From positions 1-64,000 of the forward strand of contig NZ_LDQC01000002.1 in NCBI RefSeq assembly GCF_001475545.1: 64,000 bases of DNA, given 5' to 3'. The translations under genes were made by a program, and so were the position numbers. This DNA comes from Curtobacterium luteum. Lineage in GTDB: Bacteria > Actinomycetota > Actinomycetes > Actinomycetales > Microbacteriaceae. Shown one piece after another: positions 8,441 through 17,918 of the stretch. Numbering within the stretch: position 1 is the first letter of the stretch; each line of letters starts with the position of its first letter. The notes beneath the pieces are model-generated. The model was not told the origin of the DNA and did no database searches. It saw only the letters and a program-made list of their open reading frames with translations.

Positions 8441-9826
8441 TCACACGTCGAGGTGGTCCACCAGCTCGTCCGCCAGCCCCGTGTAGGTGGCGGGCGTGAG
8501 GTTCGTCAGCCGGGCCTTCGCGCCGTCCGAGATGTCGAGCCCGTTCACGAACGCGACCAGGTCGGCCTGGCCGATGCGCTTGCCGCGGGTGAGCTCCTTG
8601 AGCATCGCGTACGGGTCCTCGATGTTCGACTGTCCGGACGTGACCTCGGCGCGGATCACCGTCTGGATCGCCTCACCGAGCACCTCCCAGTTGCCGTCGA
8701 GGTCCTCCGCCAGGCGGGTCTCGTTCACGGCGATCTCGGAGAGCCCGCGACGGAGGTTGTCGAGCGCGAGCAGCGAGTGCCCGAACGCGACGCCGATGTT
8801 CCGCTGCGTCGTGGAGTCGGTGAGGTCCCGCTGGAGCCGCGAGGTGACGAGGGTCTCGGAGAGCGTGGAGAACAGCGCGGACGAGATCTCGAGGTTCGCT
8901 TCGGCGTTCTCGAACCGGATCGGGTTGATCTTGTGCGGCATCGTCGACGAGCCCGTTGCACCCGCGACCGGGATCTGCGTGAAGTACCCCATCGAGATGT
9001 AGGTCCACACGTCGGTCGCGAGGTTGTGCAGGATGCGGTTCGCGTGGCGGACCCGGTCGTACAGCTCGGCCTGCCAGTCGTGCGACTCGATCTGCGTCGT
9101 CAGCGGGTTCCACGTCAGGCCGAGGCCCTCGACGAACTCGCGCGACAGCGCCGGCCAGTCGGCCTCGGGGTCGGCGGCGAGGTGCGCCGAGAACGTGCCG
9201 GTCGCGCCGCTGAACTTGCCGAGGTACTCGGTGGCCTCGACCTGTGCGAGGACGCGCTCGAGGCGGTACACCACGACCGCGAGCTCCTTGCCGAGCGTCG
9301 TCGGGGTGGCCGGCTGACCGTGCGTGTGCGACAGCATCGGCACGGCCTTGAGGTCCTCGGCCATCTGGCGGAGCGCCGCGATGACGGCCTTGAACGCCGG
9401 GAGCCAGACCTGGTCGACGGTGTCGCGGACGGTGAGGGCGTAGGACAGGTTGTTGACGTCCTCGCTCGTGCACGCGAAGTGCGTCAGCTCGGCGATCGCG
9501 TCGAGCCCGAGGTCCGAGAGACGACGACGGACGAAGTACTCGACCGCCTTGACGTCGTGCCGGGTCGTGGCCTCGATCTCGCCGAGCTCCGCGATCTGCT
9601 CCTGCCCGAACGTCTCCGCGACGCGGCGCAACGAGGCCTTGTCGTCGACGCTGAGCGGCGAGGTGGTGAACATCGCGTGGTCGGTCAGGAAGACCAACCA
9701 CTCGACCTCGACGACGATGCGCGCGCGGTTGAGACCGGCCTCGGACAGGTGCTCGCCCACCGTGTGCACGATCGGGTAGTACCGCCCGTCGAGCGGACTG
9801 ATCGGCTGCGGGGGAAGGGGGGTCAT
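8441..9826 (-). CDS. purB: Adenylosuccinate lyase
   Basis: Purine synthesis enzyme: cleaves SAICAR and adenylosuccinate, releasing fumarate. 461 residues. The N-terminus ISPLDGRY and the fumarase-superfamily signature GSSTMPHKINPIRFE are clear; the catalytic-base loop THGQPATPTT is present. The layout resembles the E. coli-type PurB. The frame continues upstream of the ATG at 9826, but that part is shadow sequence inside the phosphatase gene. Its start overlaps the stop of the upstream phosphatase gene (ATGA), so the two are co-translated. The hairpin at 8392-8430 lies just downstream. Confidence 0.95.
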   Translation of the reverse strand: MTPLPPQPISPLDGRYYPIVHTVGEHLSEAGLNRARIVVEVEWLVFLTDHAMFTTSPLSVDDKASLRRVAETFGQEQIAELGEIEATTRHDVKAVEYFVRRRLSDLGLDAIAELTHFACTSEDVNNLSYALTVRDTVDQVWLPAFKAVIAALRQMAEDLKAVPMLSHTHGQPATPTTLGKELAVVVYRLERVLAQVEATEYLGKFSGATGTFSAHLAADPEADWPALSREFVEGLGLTWNPLTTQIESHDWQAELYDRVRHANRILHNLATDVWTYISMGYFTQIPVAGATGSSTMPHKINPIRFENAEANLEISSALFSTLSETLVTSRLQRDLTDSTTQRNIGVAFGHSLLALDNLRRGLSEIAVNETRLAEDLDGNWEVLGEAIQTVIRAEVTSGQSNIEDPYAMLKELTRGKRIGQADLVAFVNGLDISDGAKARLTNLTPATYTGLADELVDHLDV

Positions 9827-10335
9827 GGGGCTCCCTGACGGACTGCCGGCTCGAGTTGTCGGAAGAGCGCCCGGCAGGCCCGCTCGACGGTCGAGAGCAC
9901 TCGGTCGAACTCGTGCCGGTCCGCGTAGTACGGGTCCGGCACGTCGGTCTGCTGGGGCCAGGCGTCGTCGTACCGCAGGAGGAGCGTCACCTTGGCGGCG
10001 TCGTCCATGGTCGGGGCCCACGATCGCAGGACGCGTTCGTGGGAGCGGTCGAGTGCGACCACCAGGTCGAGGTCCGGGAACCGGTCCGGGTCGAACTGGC
10101 GGGCGCGATGCCTGCTGCCATCGTATCCGCGCGCGGCGAGGGCCGCGATCGTTCGCTCGTCCGCGGGCTCGCCGACGTGCCAGTCACCGGTTCCGGCGGA
10201 CTCGACGACGAACCGGTCGCCGAGCCCGGCGTCGGCCGCGAGCTGAGCGAAGACGATGCCGGCCATGGGGGAGCGGCAGATGTTGCCGCTGCAGACGAAC
10301 GAGACGCGGAACGGGGCGTCGGCGTCCTGTGTCAT
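9823..10335 (-). CDS. Low-molecular-weight protein-tyrosine phosphatase
   Basis: 170 residues, cytoplasmic. The P-loop CSGNICRS (Cys15 to Arg21, C-X5-R) and the general-acid loop DVPDPYY identify the family. It dephosphorylates tyrosine on bacterial kinases or arsenate-type substrates; the target here is unknown. I start at Met of MTQDAD; a longer frame upstream carries no conserved sequence. Upstream of and overlapping purB, so probably co-transcribed. Confidence 0.9.
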   Translation of the reverse strand: MTQDADAPFRVSFVCSGNICRSPMAGIVFAQLAADAGLGDRFVVESAGTGDWHVGEPADERTIAALAARGYDGSRHRARQFDPDRFPDLDLVVALDRSHERVLRSWAPTMDDAAKVTLLLRYDDAWPQQTDVPDPYYADRHEFDRVLSTVERACRALFRQLEPAVRQGAP

Positions 10336-10480
10336 GGGGACATCATGGCGCAGTGCGGTGTCGTCGGCGACACCCGTGGTCCGGCCAGGAGGCACGGTGC
10401 GGGTCTCCGGGGCCGACGCCGCCGTGTGGCTGGTCGCCCCCGGTACGTGCGCGCTCACGCGCGTCGGAGGTGCGCTTCGG

Positions 10481-10558
10481 CGGTGCCCGGTGCGGTCACG
10501 CGCGGCCGGGGTCGAGCACCGGTGCCCGGTGCGGTCACGCGCGGCCGCGGTCGAGGAC
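10481..10558. repeat. 39-nt tandem duplication at the 3' end of the holin-like gene
   Basis: 10481-10519 and 10520-10558 are identical at 37 of 39 positions. The second copy contains the last codons and stop of the 10535-10933 gene; the first is a non-coding duplicate just beyond it. Confidence 0.85.
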
Positions 10559-10933
10559 CGGCCGGACGAAGAGGCCGATCAGCCAGGCGAACACGGCCAG
10601 CACGAAGGCGCCGACGATGCCCCAGCCGAACGACTCGACCTGCAGGCCGAAGCCGATCGCCGTCGAGATCCCGGCGACGATGAGCAGCAGCACCGCGTTC
10701 ACGACGAGCGAGATGAGTCCGAGGGTCAGGATGTACAGCGGGAACGCGACGATCCGGATGATCGTGCCGATCACGGCGTTGACGAGACCGAACACGAACG
10801 CGACGAGCAGGTAGGTGAGGACGGTCGCGGTCGTGCCGCCGTCCCCGAACGCGGTCACGGAGACGCCGCTCACGAGGAGCGTGGTGAGCCAGAGCGCGAG
10901 GGCGTTGACGACGAGGCGGACGAGGAATCGCAT
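10535..10933 (-). CDS. Four-TM phage-holin-family (DUF360-type) membrane protein
   Basis: 132 residues with four strongly hydrophobic helices, starting MRFLVRLVVNALALW. This matches the chromosomal 'phage holin family' proteins widespread in actinobacteria. These are normal chromosomal genes of unknown function and no evidence of a prophage. The last codons lie inside a 39-nt tandem duplication. It stands alone, divergent from hisC. Confidence 0.8.
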   Translation of the reverse strand: MRFLVRLVVNALALWLTTLLVSGVSVTAFGDGGTTATVLTYLLVAFVFGLVNAVIGTIIRIVAFPLYILTLGLISLVVNAVLLLIVAGISTAIGFGLQVESFGWGIVGAFVLAVFAWLIGLFVRPVLDRGRA

Positions 10934-10983
10934 GCGCCCATGATGCCGTCGTGCAGCCGCGAGGGTGCCGCTAACCTGCTGTG

Positions 10984-12063
10984 ATGAGCGACGAGCGCGT
11001 CCACATCCGCCCCGACATCGCGGTGCTCCCCGCCTACAAGCAGGGTCGCCAGGCGGCGGCCGACGCCTTCAAGCTCTCCAGCAACGAGAACCCCTTCCCG
11101 CCGCTCCCCGGTGTCGTGCAGGCGGTCCAGGCGCAGACGGCGTTCAACCGCTACCCCGACGCCACCGCCCTCGCCGTCCGCGCCGAGCTCGCCCGCCGCT
11201 TCGACGTCAGCGCCGACGAGGTCCACGTCGCTCCCGGCAGTGTCGCGATCCTGCACGAGCTGGCGAAGGCCACGAGCGCACCCGGCGACGAGGTCGTGTA
11301 CGCCTGGCGGTCGTTCGAGGCGTACCCCGGCGTCGTCACCGTCGCGGGTGCGACCAGCGTCCAGGTGCCGAACCGGCCCGACGGTGGGCACGACCTCGAC
11401 GCGATGGCCGCCGCCGTCACCGAGCGCACGCGCATGGTGATCGTCTGCACGCCCAACAACCCCACGGGGCCGATCGTCACCGCGGACGAGTTCGAGCGCT
11501 TCATGGCGTCGGTGCCCGCGACCGTGCTGGTCGTCCTCGACGAGGCCTACGCCGAGTTCGTCACCGATCCGTCGGCGGTCCGCGGCGGCGCGCTCATCGG
11601 CCGGTTCCCGAACCTCGTCGTCCTGCGGACGTTCTCGAAGGCGTACGGACTCGCCGGGCTCCGGGTCGGGTACGCCATCGGTCCCCAGTACGTGCTCGAC
11701 GCCGTCCGCGCGTGCGCGATCCCCCTCTCCGTCACGGCACAGGGACAGGCCGCGGCGCTCGCGAGCCTCGAGCGCGAGGACGAGCTGCTCGAACGCGTCG
11801 CCGAACTCGCCGCGAGCCGGGACCGCATCGTCACGGCGCTCCGGGAGCAGGGCTGGCCGGTGCCGGACGCGCAGGGCAACTTCGTGTGGCTGCCGACCGG
11901 AGCCGGGACGGCCGCCGCGGCCGAGGCGTTCGAGGCCGCGGGCATCATCGTCCGGGCCTTCCCGCCCGAGGGGATCCGCGTCTCGATCGGCGAACACGAG
12001 GCTGTGGAAACGCTCCTCGAAACGGCCCGGTCGCTTGTGGGGGACCTCACATCGGCGCGTTGA
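10984..12063 (+). CDS. hisC: Histidinol-phosphate / aromatic aminotransferase
   Basis: A PLP-dependent class I/II aminotransferase of 359 residues. Recognisable parts are SSNENPFPP near the N-terminus, [15 protein letters not shown], and the PLP lysine in [14 protein letters not shown] (Lys219). The family covers HisC and the aromatic aminotransferase Pat. No other his genes are nearby and 2-oxoacid dehydrogenase genes follow, so a role in amino acid breakdown (Pat-like) is plausible. TAACCT ends 6 nt before the ATG, implying a leaderless mRNA. Confidence 0.87.
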   Translation: MSDERVHIRPDIAVLPAYKQGRQAAADAFKLSSNENPFPPLPGVVQAVQAQTAFNRYPDATALAVRAELARRFDVSADEVHVAPGSVAILHELAKATSAPGDEVVYAWRSFEAYPGVVTVAGATSVQVPNRPDGGHDLDAMAAAVTERTRMVIVCTPNNPTGPIVTADEFERFMASVPATVLVVLDEAYAEFVTDPSAVRGGALIGRFPNLVVLRTFSKAYGLAGLRVGYAIGPQYVLDAVRACAIPLSVTAQGQAAALASLEREDELLERVAELAASRDRIVTALREQGWPVPDAQGNFVWLPTGAGTAAAAEAFEAAGIIVRAFPPEGIRVSIGEHEAVETLLETARSLVGDLTSAR

Positions 12064-12086
12064 GCGCTGCCGCTACGCTGGCCCGC

Positions 12087-13220
12087 ATGTCATTCCGCGC
12101 CGCGGCCCCCGCGACGACCACCGTCCGGCTCCTCGATCCCGAGGGCCGGTTCGTGGAGACCGACGAGAACGCCGAGTTCGCCGCCGCAGCGCGTGCGATC
12201 CCGGACGAGACCCTGCTGGCGATGCACCGCCGCATGGTCCTCACCCGTCGGTTCGACCACGCCGGTCACAACCTCCAGCGCACCGGGCAGCTCGGTCTCT
12301 GGGTGCCGAGCCACGGGCAGGAAGCCGCGCAGACCGGCTCCGTGTTCGCGCTCCGCGCCCAGGACCACGTCTTCCCGTCGTACCGCGAGCACGCCGTCAC
12401 CACCGAGCGTGGCGTCGAGCCGATGGAGATCATCGCGATGTACCGCGGTCAGACCCACGGCGGGTGGGACCCGGACGAGCGCGGCAACACGCACATCTCG
12501 ACGCTCGTGATCGGCTCGCAGACGCTCCACGCGACGGGCTACGCCCTCGGCCAGAAGCTCGACGGCGTGGTCGGCACGGGCGACCCGGACGTCGACGCAT
12601 GCTCCATCGTGTACTTCGGTGACGGCGCCACGAGCCAGGGTGACGTGAACGAGGCGTTCGTCTTCGCCTCCTCCACGCGGGCACCGGTCGTGTTCTTCCT
12701 CCAGAACAACCACTGGGCGATCTCGGTCCCGGTGACGGTGCAGTCGCCGACCCCGCTCGTCGACCGTCCGCGGGGCTTCGGCATCCCGAGCGTCCTCATC
12801 GACGGCAACGACATCCTGGCGTCCTACACGGCGTCCGTCGTCGCGACGGAGCACGCCCGCAGCGGCCAGGGCCCGGCGTTCATCGAGGCCGACACCTACC
12901 GCATCGGCGCCCACACCAGCTCGGACGACCCGAGCCGGTACCGCGCCGACGGCGAGCTCGAGGACTGGGTGCGTCGTGATCCGATCGCCCGCTCCGAGGC
13001 CTACCTGCGTTCGAAGGGCGCGACCGACGAGCAGTTCGCCGCGTTCGACGCCGAGGGCGAGGACCTCGCCGCCGACGTCCGACGCCGCACGGTCGAGCTC
13101 ACCGCGCCGGCCGTCGACGTCATGTTCGACAACGTGTACCGCGAGCCGCATCCGCTCGTCGCCGAGCAGAAGGCCTGGCTCGAGCAGTACGAAGCCGGCT
13201 TCGAGGGGAGCGCCCACTGA
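12087..13220 (+). CDS. pdhA: 2-oxoacid dehydrogenase E1 component, alpha subunit
   Basis: 377 residues; the thiamine-diphosphate half of the heterotetrameric E1 that decarboxylates pyruvate or branched-chain 2-oxoacids. The ThDP motif runs from GDGATSQGD (GDG at 178-180) to the NN pair at 207-208, and the phosphorylation-loop region SSDDPSRYR is present. TACGCT lies 7 nt before the ATG. Overlaps the beta subunit start by one base. Sequence alone does not separate pyruvate from branched-chain substrates; the adjacent aminotransferase favours branched-chain or mixed use (inference). Confidence 0.9.
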   Translation: MSFRAAAPATTTVRLLDPEGRFVETDENAEFAAAARAIPDETLLAMHRRMVLTRRFDHAGHNLQRTGQLGLWVPSHGQEAAQTGSVFALRAQDHVFPSYREHAVTTERGVEPMEIIAMYRGQTHGGWDPDERGNTHISTLVIGSQTLHATGYALGQKLDGVVGTGDPDVDACSIVYFGDGATSQGDVNEAFVFASSTRAPVVFFLQNNHWAISVPVTVQSPTPLVDRPRGFGIPSVLIDGNDILASYTASVVATEHARSGQGPAFIEADTYRIGAHTSSDDPSRYRADGELEDWVRRDPIARSEAYLRSKGATDEQFAAFDAEGEDLAADVRRRTVELTAPAVDVMFDNVYREPHPLVAEQKAWLEQYEAGFEGSAH

Positions 13221-14269
13221 TGAGCACCACCGAGCAGCTCTTCGACTACACCCTCCGCGCCCACCCCGGCGCCGGCGAGGTCCCGAGCGACCCCACCCCC
13301 ACGCTGACGATGGCGAAGGCGCTCAACGCCGGGCTCGCCGCCGCGATGCAGGCCGACGACAAGGTCCTGCTCATGGGTGAGGACATCGGTCAGCTCGGCG
13401 GCGTGTTCCGCATCACCGAGGGGCTGCAGGACCGCTTCGGCCCCGAGCGCGTCCGGGACACACCGCTCGCCGAGTCCGGCATCATCGGCACCGCGATCGG
13501 TCTCGCCCTGCGCGGCTACCGCCCGGTGGTCGAGATCCAGTTCGACGGCTTCGTGTGGCCCGGCTTCGACCAGATCACCTCGCAGCTCGCGAAGATGCAG
13601 AACCGACTCCCGGCGCACATGTCGCTCCCGGTCGTCATCCGCATCCCCTACGGCGGCCACATCGGTGCCGTGGAGCACCACCAGGAGTCCCCGGAGGCGT
13701 ACTTCGCGCACACCGCGGGCCTCCGTGTGGTGAGCCCGAGCACGCCGAACGACGCCTACTGGATGATCCAGGAGGCCATCGCGTCGAAGGACCCGGTGGT
13801 CTTCCTCGAGCCGAAGTCCCGGTACTGGCCGAAGGGGCAGGTCGACCTCGTCGACGGCCACGTGCCGATGCACACGACCCGCGTCGCCCGCACCGGCACC
13901 GAGGTCACCCTCGTCGGGCACGGCGCCATGGTCGCGACCCTCATGCAGGCCGCGGAGATCGCCGAGTCGGAGGGCACGAGCTGCGAGGTCGTGGACCTCC
14001 GCTCGATCTCCCCGATCGACTGGGAGCCGCTGCTCGCCTCCGTCGCCAAGACCGGCCGCCTCGTCATCGCGCAGGAGGCCTCCGGCTTCGTGAGCGTCGG
14101 CAGCGAGATCGCCGCGACGGTCGCCGAACGGGCGTTCTACACGCTGCAGGCGCCGCCGCTCCGGGTGTCCGGCTTCGACGTGCCGTTCCCGGTGTCGAAG
14201 CTCGAGCACCTGCACCTCCCGGACGCCGACCGTGTCCTCGAGGCCGTCGACCGCGCCCTCGCGTACTGA
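13220..14269 (+). CDS. pdhB: 2-oxoacid dehydrogenase E1 component, beta subunit
   Basis: 349 residues; the partner of the alpha subunit. The transketolase-like central domain carries LLMGEDIGQLGGVFR, RDTPLAESGIIG, and PYGGHIGAVEHHQESPE, and the C-terminal domain ends GFDVPFPVSKLEHLHLP. The TGATG overlap with the alpha gene gives equal synthesis of the two subunits. Confidence 0.92.
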   Translation: MSTTEQLFDYTLRAHPGAGEVPSDPTPTLTMAKALNAGLAAAMQADDKVLLMGEDIGQLGGVFRITEGLQDRFGPERVRDTPLAESGIIGTAIGLALRGYRPVVEIQFDGFVWPGFDQITSQLAKMQNRLPAHMSLPVVIRIPYGGHIGAVEHHQESPEAYFAHTAGLRVVSPSTPNDAYWMIQEAIASKDPVVFLEPKSRYWPKGQVDLVDGHVPMHTTRVARTGTEVTLVGHGAMVATLMQAAEIAESEGTSCEVVDLRSISPIDWEPLLASVAKTGRLVIAQEASGFVSVGSEIAATVAERAFYTLQAPPLRVSGFDVPFPVSKLEHLHLPDADRVLEAVDRALAY

Positions 14270-14305
14270 CCCCCGTCCGACCCGAACGACGTCGAAGGAG
14301 CCGTA

Positions 14306-15919
14306 GTGGCCACCGCCGAATTCCCCCTGCCCGACGTGGGCGAAGGCCTCACCGAGGCCGAGATCGTCCAGTGGCGTGTCGCCATCGGGGACGAGATCGC
14401 CGTCGACCAGGTCCTCGTGGAGATCGAGACGGCGAAGTCGCTCGTGGAGCTCCCGTCGCCGTTCTCCGGCACGGTGACCGGGCTGCTCGTCGCCGAGGGC
14501 GACACGGTCGAGGTCGGCCGTCCGATCATCCGGGTCGACTCCGATGCGCTCGCAGGCGGCCAGCCGGGAGGCGCGGCCCCCGTCGTCGCCGCCGCCCCGG
14601 CTTCGCCCGAGGTCGCGTCCACCCCGGCGGTCGCCCCCGTCGCGCCCGCTCCGGCTGCGCCGACCGCTGCTGCGTCCGAGCCGACCGTCGCCCCTGCGGC
14701 GCCCGCCCCCGCGGCAGCGCCGGCCGTTGCCGCTCCCGCCGCGCAGGTGCCCGTCGCACCGGCCGCTCCCGCGGCCGCGGCGCAGCCCGTGGCACCGACG
14801 TCCGTCGCCGACGGCGCGGCCGTCGTCGGGACCGACGAGACGTCCGGTGCCGTCCTCGTCGGCTACGGTTCCGCGACCTCCGCCCCCTCGCGTCGGAAGC
14901 CGGGAGCCCGCCGGGCCGCCGCCCTCGCCGCCGAGGCGAGCCGCGCCTCCAGCGCGGATGCCGCCGCACGCGCCGAGGCCTCGGCCGACCCTGGTGAGGA
15001 CTCGACCGCCGACGCCGTCGCCAGCCAGGGCACGCGCCCGCGCAAGCAGAGCGTGGCGACGAACGTGCTCGCGAAGCCGCCGATCCGCAAGCTCGCCCGC
15101 GACCTCGGGGTGGAGCTGAGCGAGATCGTCGCGACGGGTCTGTCGGGTGAGATCACCCGCGACGACGTCATCCGGCACGCGAAGCAGGCCAGCGTCTTCC
15201 GCAACATCGAGACGCCGGAGTGGGGTGAGGTGCGCAGCGAGACGATCCCGGTGAAGGGCGTCCGCAAGGCCATCGCGACCGCCATGACCACCTCGGCGTT
15301 CACCGCTCCGCACGTGTCGCTGTTCGTGGACGTCGACGCGACGCACACGATGGAGTTCGTCAAGCGCCTCAAGGCCTCGCCGACGTTCGCGGGTGTGAAG
15401 GTCTCGCCGCTGCTCATCGTGGCGAAGGCCGTCATCTGGGCCGTCCGCCGCAACCGTTCGGTGAACTCGACCTGGACCGACAGCGAGATCATCGTCCACC
15501 ACTTCGTGAACCTCGGCATCGCCGCGGCGACCCCGCGCGGGCTCATCGTCCCGAACATCAAGGACGCGCAGGACATGTCGCTCCTCGAGCTGGCGCAGGC
15601 GCTCGAGCAGCTGACGATCACCGCGCGCGACGGCAAGACGACCCCCGCGCAGATGGCGAACGGCACGGTGTCCATCACGAACATCGGTGTCTTCGGCATG
15701 GACACCGGTACCCCGATCCTCAACCCGGGAGAGGTCGCGATCGTGGCGATGGGCACGATCAAGCCGAAGCCGTGGGTCGTCGACGGCGAGGTCCGCTCGC
15801 GCATGGTGACGACCATCGGAGCCTCGTTCGACCACCGGGTCGTCGACGGGGACGTGGCGTCGCGGTTCGTGCACGACGTCGCCTCGGTGCTCGAGGAGCC
15901 GGCGCTCCTGCTCGACTGA
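14306..15919 (+). CDS. pdhC: Dihydrolipoamide acyltransferase (E2) of the 2-oxoacid dehydrogenase
   Basis: 537 residues, GTG start with GAAGGAG just before it. Order: one lipoyl domain (residues 1-78; lipoylated Lys44 in [11 protein letters not shown]), a long Ala/Pro-rich mobile linker (about 80-185), a second charged linker, the E1/E3-binding domain (about 253-290, [16 protein letters not shown]), and the catalytic domain with DHRVVDGD (His510, Asp514). It forms the core of the complex. No E3 (lpd) gene follows, so E3 must be encoded elsewhere. The stop region has a 20-nt near-duplicate just downstream. Confidence 0.93.
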   Translation: MATAEFPLPDVGEGLTEAEIVQWRVAIGDEIAVDQVLVEIETAKSLVELPSPFSGTVTGLLVAEGDTVEVGRPIIRVDSDALAGGQPGGAAPVVAAAPASPEVASTPAVAPVAPAPAAPTAAASEPTVAPAAPAPAAAPAVAAPAAQVPVAPAAPAAAAQPVAPTSVADGAAVVGTDETSGAVLVGYGSATSAPSRRKPGARRAAALAAEASRASSADAAARAEASADPGEDSTADAVASQGTRPRKQSVATNVLAKPPIRKLARDLGVELSEIVATGLSGEITRDDVIRHAKQASVFRNIETPEWGEVRSETIPVKGVRKAIATAMTTSAFTAPHVSLFVDVDATHTMEFVKRLKASPTFAGVKVSPLLIVAKAVIWAVRRNRSVNSTWTDSEIIVHHFVNLGIAAATPRGLIVPNIKDAQDMSLLELAQALEQLTITARDGKTTPAQMANGTVSITNIGVFGMDTGTPILNPGEVAIVAMGTIKPKPWVVDGEVRSRMVTTIGASFDHRVVDGDVASRFVHDVASVLEEPALLLD

Positions 15920-15948
15920 GTGCGTGCTCCTGCTCGACCGAGCCCGCG

Positions 15949-15968
15949 TCGTGCGGGGAACCGCACGA
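15949..15968 (+). terminator. Short hairpin after the E2 gene
   Basis: TCGTGCGG-GGAA-CCGCACGA: an 8-bp perfect stem capped by a GNRA-type tetraloop, 30 nt after the E2 stop. No T-tract. Confidence 0.45.
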
Positions 15969-16038
15969 GAGCAGCCGGGTCGCGCGGATGTCGCGTGGTG
16001 TTCACGCGGATGTCGGTGGCGGGGGTGAGGATCGGAGC

Positions 16039-16614
16039 ATGGTCCACCAGCTCCTGGTCCCCGCGCAGGAGATCCGAACGGATCGACTGCTCCTGTCACC
16101 GCTGACCCCCGGTGACGTCGACGACGTGCACGCGCTCTTCTCGGACGCGCGCACGTGGCAGCACCTGCCCGCCGGCCGTCACCGTTCTCGCGCGCAGACG
16201 GTCGAACTGGTCCAGGCGAAGATCGGCGGACGCATCCGACACGGCCTCGGCTCCTGGGCAGTCCGCTCGGTGCACGACGGCACGTTCCTCGGGGTGGCTG
16301 GGGTGGACATGACCGCCGGGCACGTGTGGAACCTCGGCTACCGGTTCCTCCCGGAGTCCTGGGGCAACGGCTACGCGACCGAGGCCGCTGCCGCCGCGGT
16401 CCGGGCGGCGCACGACACCGCGGCGGACGTCCCCGTCACCGGGCGGGTGCTCACGAACAACGCCGGATCAGCGGTCGTCCTCCGACGGTCGGGCCTGTCG
16501 CTCGTGTGGCAGAGCACGAGCTCGGCGCCGACGCCCGCCGGCGTCGAGCGCCAGGTGTGGTCCGACCGGGCGCTGAGCCAGACGCAGCACGACTGGCTCG
16601 TCGCGCACGCCTGA
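16039..16614 (+). CDS. GNAT family N-acetyltransferase (RimJ/RimL type)
   Basis: 191 residues. It starts MVHQLLVPAQEIRTDRLLLS, the usual opening of RimJ-like GNATs; the acetyl-CoA loop region is FLPESWGNGYATEAA, and the C-terminal VLTNNAGSAVVLRRSGL matches the family's NxxSxxvlek segment. It acetylates an amine on an unknown substrate. The ATG at 16039 follows GTGAGG/CGGAG. Convergent with the esterase gene. Confidence 0.85.
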   Translation: MVHQLLVPAQEIRTDRLLLSPLTPGDVDDVHALFSDARTWQHLPAGRHRSRAQTVELVQAKIGGRIRHGLGSWAVRSVHDGTFLGVAGVDMTAGHVWNLGYRFLPESWGNGYATEAAAAAVRAAHDTAADVPVTGRVLTNNAGSAVVLRRSGLSLVWQSTSSAPTPAGVERQVWSDRALSQTQHDWLVAHA

Positions 16615-16631
16615 CCCGCGCGCACCGCCGG

Positions 16632-17918
16632 TCAGCCGGACAGTGCGTCGCAGAGCTGCGGCAGTTGCGAGCGCAGCGACCACTGCACGGTGTTCCAGTC
16701 GTGCCCGCTCTTCGGCGCCGGCACGAACCGCGTCCGGATGCCCGCGCGTGCCGCCGCGGCACCGAGCAGTCGAGCGTTCTCGGTGAACTCGCGGTCGCTC
16801 GACCCGGCCGTCAGCCAGAGGTCGTGCCCGTGGTAGGGCGCGTGCTCGGTCATGAGCGCCCGGGGTGCGGCGGCCCTCCACCGCGCGACGGACCCGCCGA
16901 ACGCCTGGTCCGCACTGTGCTGCGGCGACTGGTCGATCGGCTGCAGCTCGCTCGAGATCGCCAGCGCCGCCGCGAAGTCGGACGGGTGCCCGGTGAGGAA
17001 CTGCACCGCGCAGGTCGCCCCCTGCGAGAAGCCGACGAGCCCCCAGTGCGCCCGGTCCGGCGTCACGGGCAGGTGTGACTCCGCCCACGCCGGGACGTCC
17101 CGGGTGACGTAGGTGTCGACGTCGCCGAGCTTCGAGTCGACGCACATCGTGTTCCGGCCGGGCGCGGAGAGCTGGTCGACGGAGAGCACGATCGGCGCAC
17201 GACCGTGGTGGGCCCGGGCGTAGGCGTCGAGCACGGTGCCCATCTGCCCGGCGGTGAACATGTCGCTCGGCGCACCGGGCTGACCGGCGAAGGCGAGCAC
17301 GACGGGCAGCGGGCGGGGATCACGGACGAGGGCGGCCGGCGGCAGGTAGAGGATCGCGGGCCGGGCGTCGAAGTGCGAGCGGCGTCCGGGGATCGTGACC
17401 GTGCGGACCTCGCCGACGGTCGGCATCGTGACGGCGGGCGCCGCCTCCGGGTCGAACGCCGGGTAGGGGTCGCTCTGCACGACGGTCCCGAGCGTCGGGT
17501 ACTTGGCGAACTCGACGTTCACCCCGAGTGCGGGCACCAGGAGCGCGGCGGGCACGAGGACGACCGCGGTGGCCCGACGCCAGCGTCCGCCCTGCACCAG
17601 GGCCGTGACCGCGAGCGCGAGGGCCGCGGCGGCGAGCGCGCACCACATGCGCGTCACGGGGCTGAGCGCCACTCCGAACAGGTTCAGCACGTCGCTCGTC
17701 ACCCAGCAGACGATGACCACGACCACGGCCGCGGCGGCCGCGATGCCCGCACGCAGCCCGACAGCGCGCCAGGCGGCCGGGGAGCGCCAGGCAGCCGCAC
17801 GCCCCCGGACCGCGGGGAGCAGCACGAGCAGGGCGACGACGACGAACGCGAGGTCGATCGGGACGAGCTTGGACGGCGCCTGGAGCTGGGTGGCGAGGAG
17901 CCACGCGGTGACGGTCAC
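16632..17918 (-). CDS. Membrane-anchored esterase (alpha/beta hydrolase)
   Basis: 428 residues. Four hydrophobic segments in the first 130 residues place the catalytic domain outside the membrane. The hydrolase domain has the nucleophile elbow GFSQG (Ser298) and a C-terminal GHDWNTV that supplies the histidine, as in esterase-D/antigen-85-like enzymes. GTG start overlapping the stop of the upstream lipid-synthase gene (GTGA). The coupling suggests a joint role in envelope lipid remodelling, for example as a hydrolase that counters or edits the lipid product (inference). Confidence 0.82.
   Translation of the reverse strand: MTVTAWLLATQLQAPSKLVPIDLAFVVVALLVLLPAVRGRAAAWRSPAAWRAVGLRAGIAAAAAVVVVIVCWVTSDVLNLFGVALSPVTRMWCALAAAALALAVTALVQGGRWRRATAVVLVPAALLVPALGVNVEFAKYPTLGTVVQSDPYPAFDPEAAPAVTMPTVGEVRTVTIPGRRSHFDARPAILYLPPAALVRDPRPLPVVLAFAGQPGAPSDMFTAGQMGTVLDAYARAHHGRAPIVLSVDQLSAPGRNTMCVDSKLGDVDTYVTRDVPAWAESHLPVTPDRAHWGLVGFSQGATCAVQFLTGHPSDFAAALAISSELQPIDQSPQHSADQAFGGSVARWRAAAPRALMTEHAPYHGHDLWLTAGSSDREFTENARLLGAAAARAGIRTRFVPAPKSGHDWNTVQWSLRSQLPQLCDALSG

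Noticed and set aside
8441-10021. purB with a 65-residue N-terminal extension to 10021
   Set aside because: The extension is the antisense-free shadow of the upstream phosphatase gene; the conserved PurB N-terminus begins at the ATG at 9826 with an ATGA overlap.
10535-10933. Evidence of a prophage from a holin-like protein
   Set aside because: This four-TM family is common as a lone chromosomal gene in actinobacteria, and no other phage gene is near.
13001-16099. A 1032-codon open frame on the minus strand
   Set aside because: It lies opposite the well-supported E1alpha-E1beta-E2 genes; high GC removes stops from antisense frames. Composition is Arg/Gly/Asp-rich with no domain.
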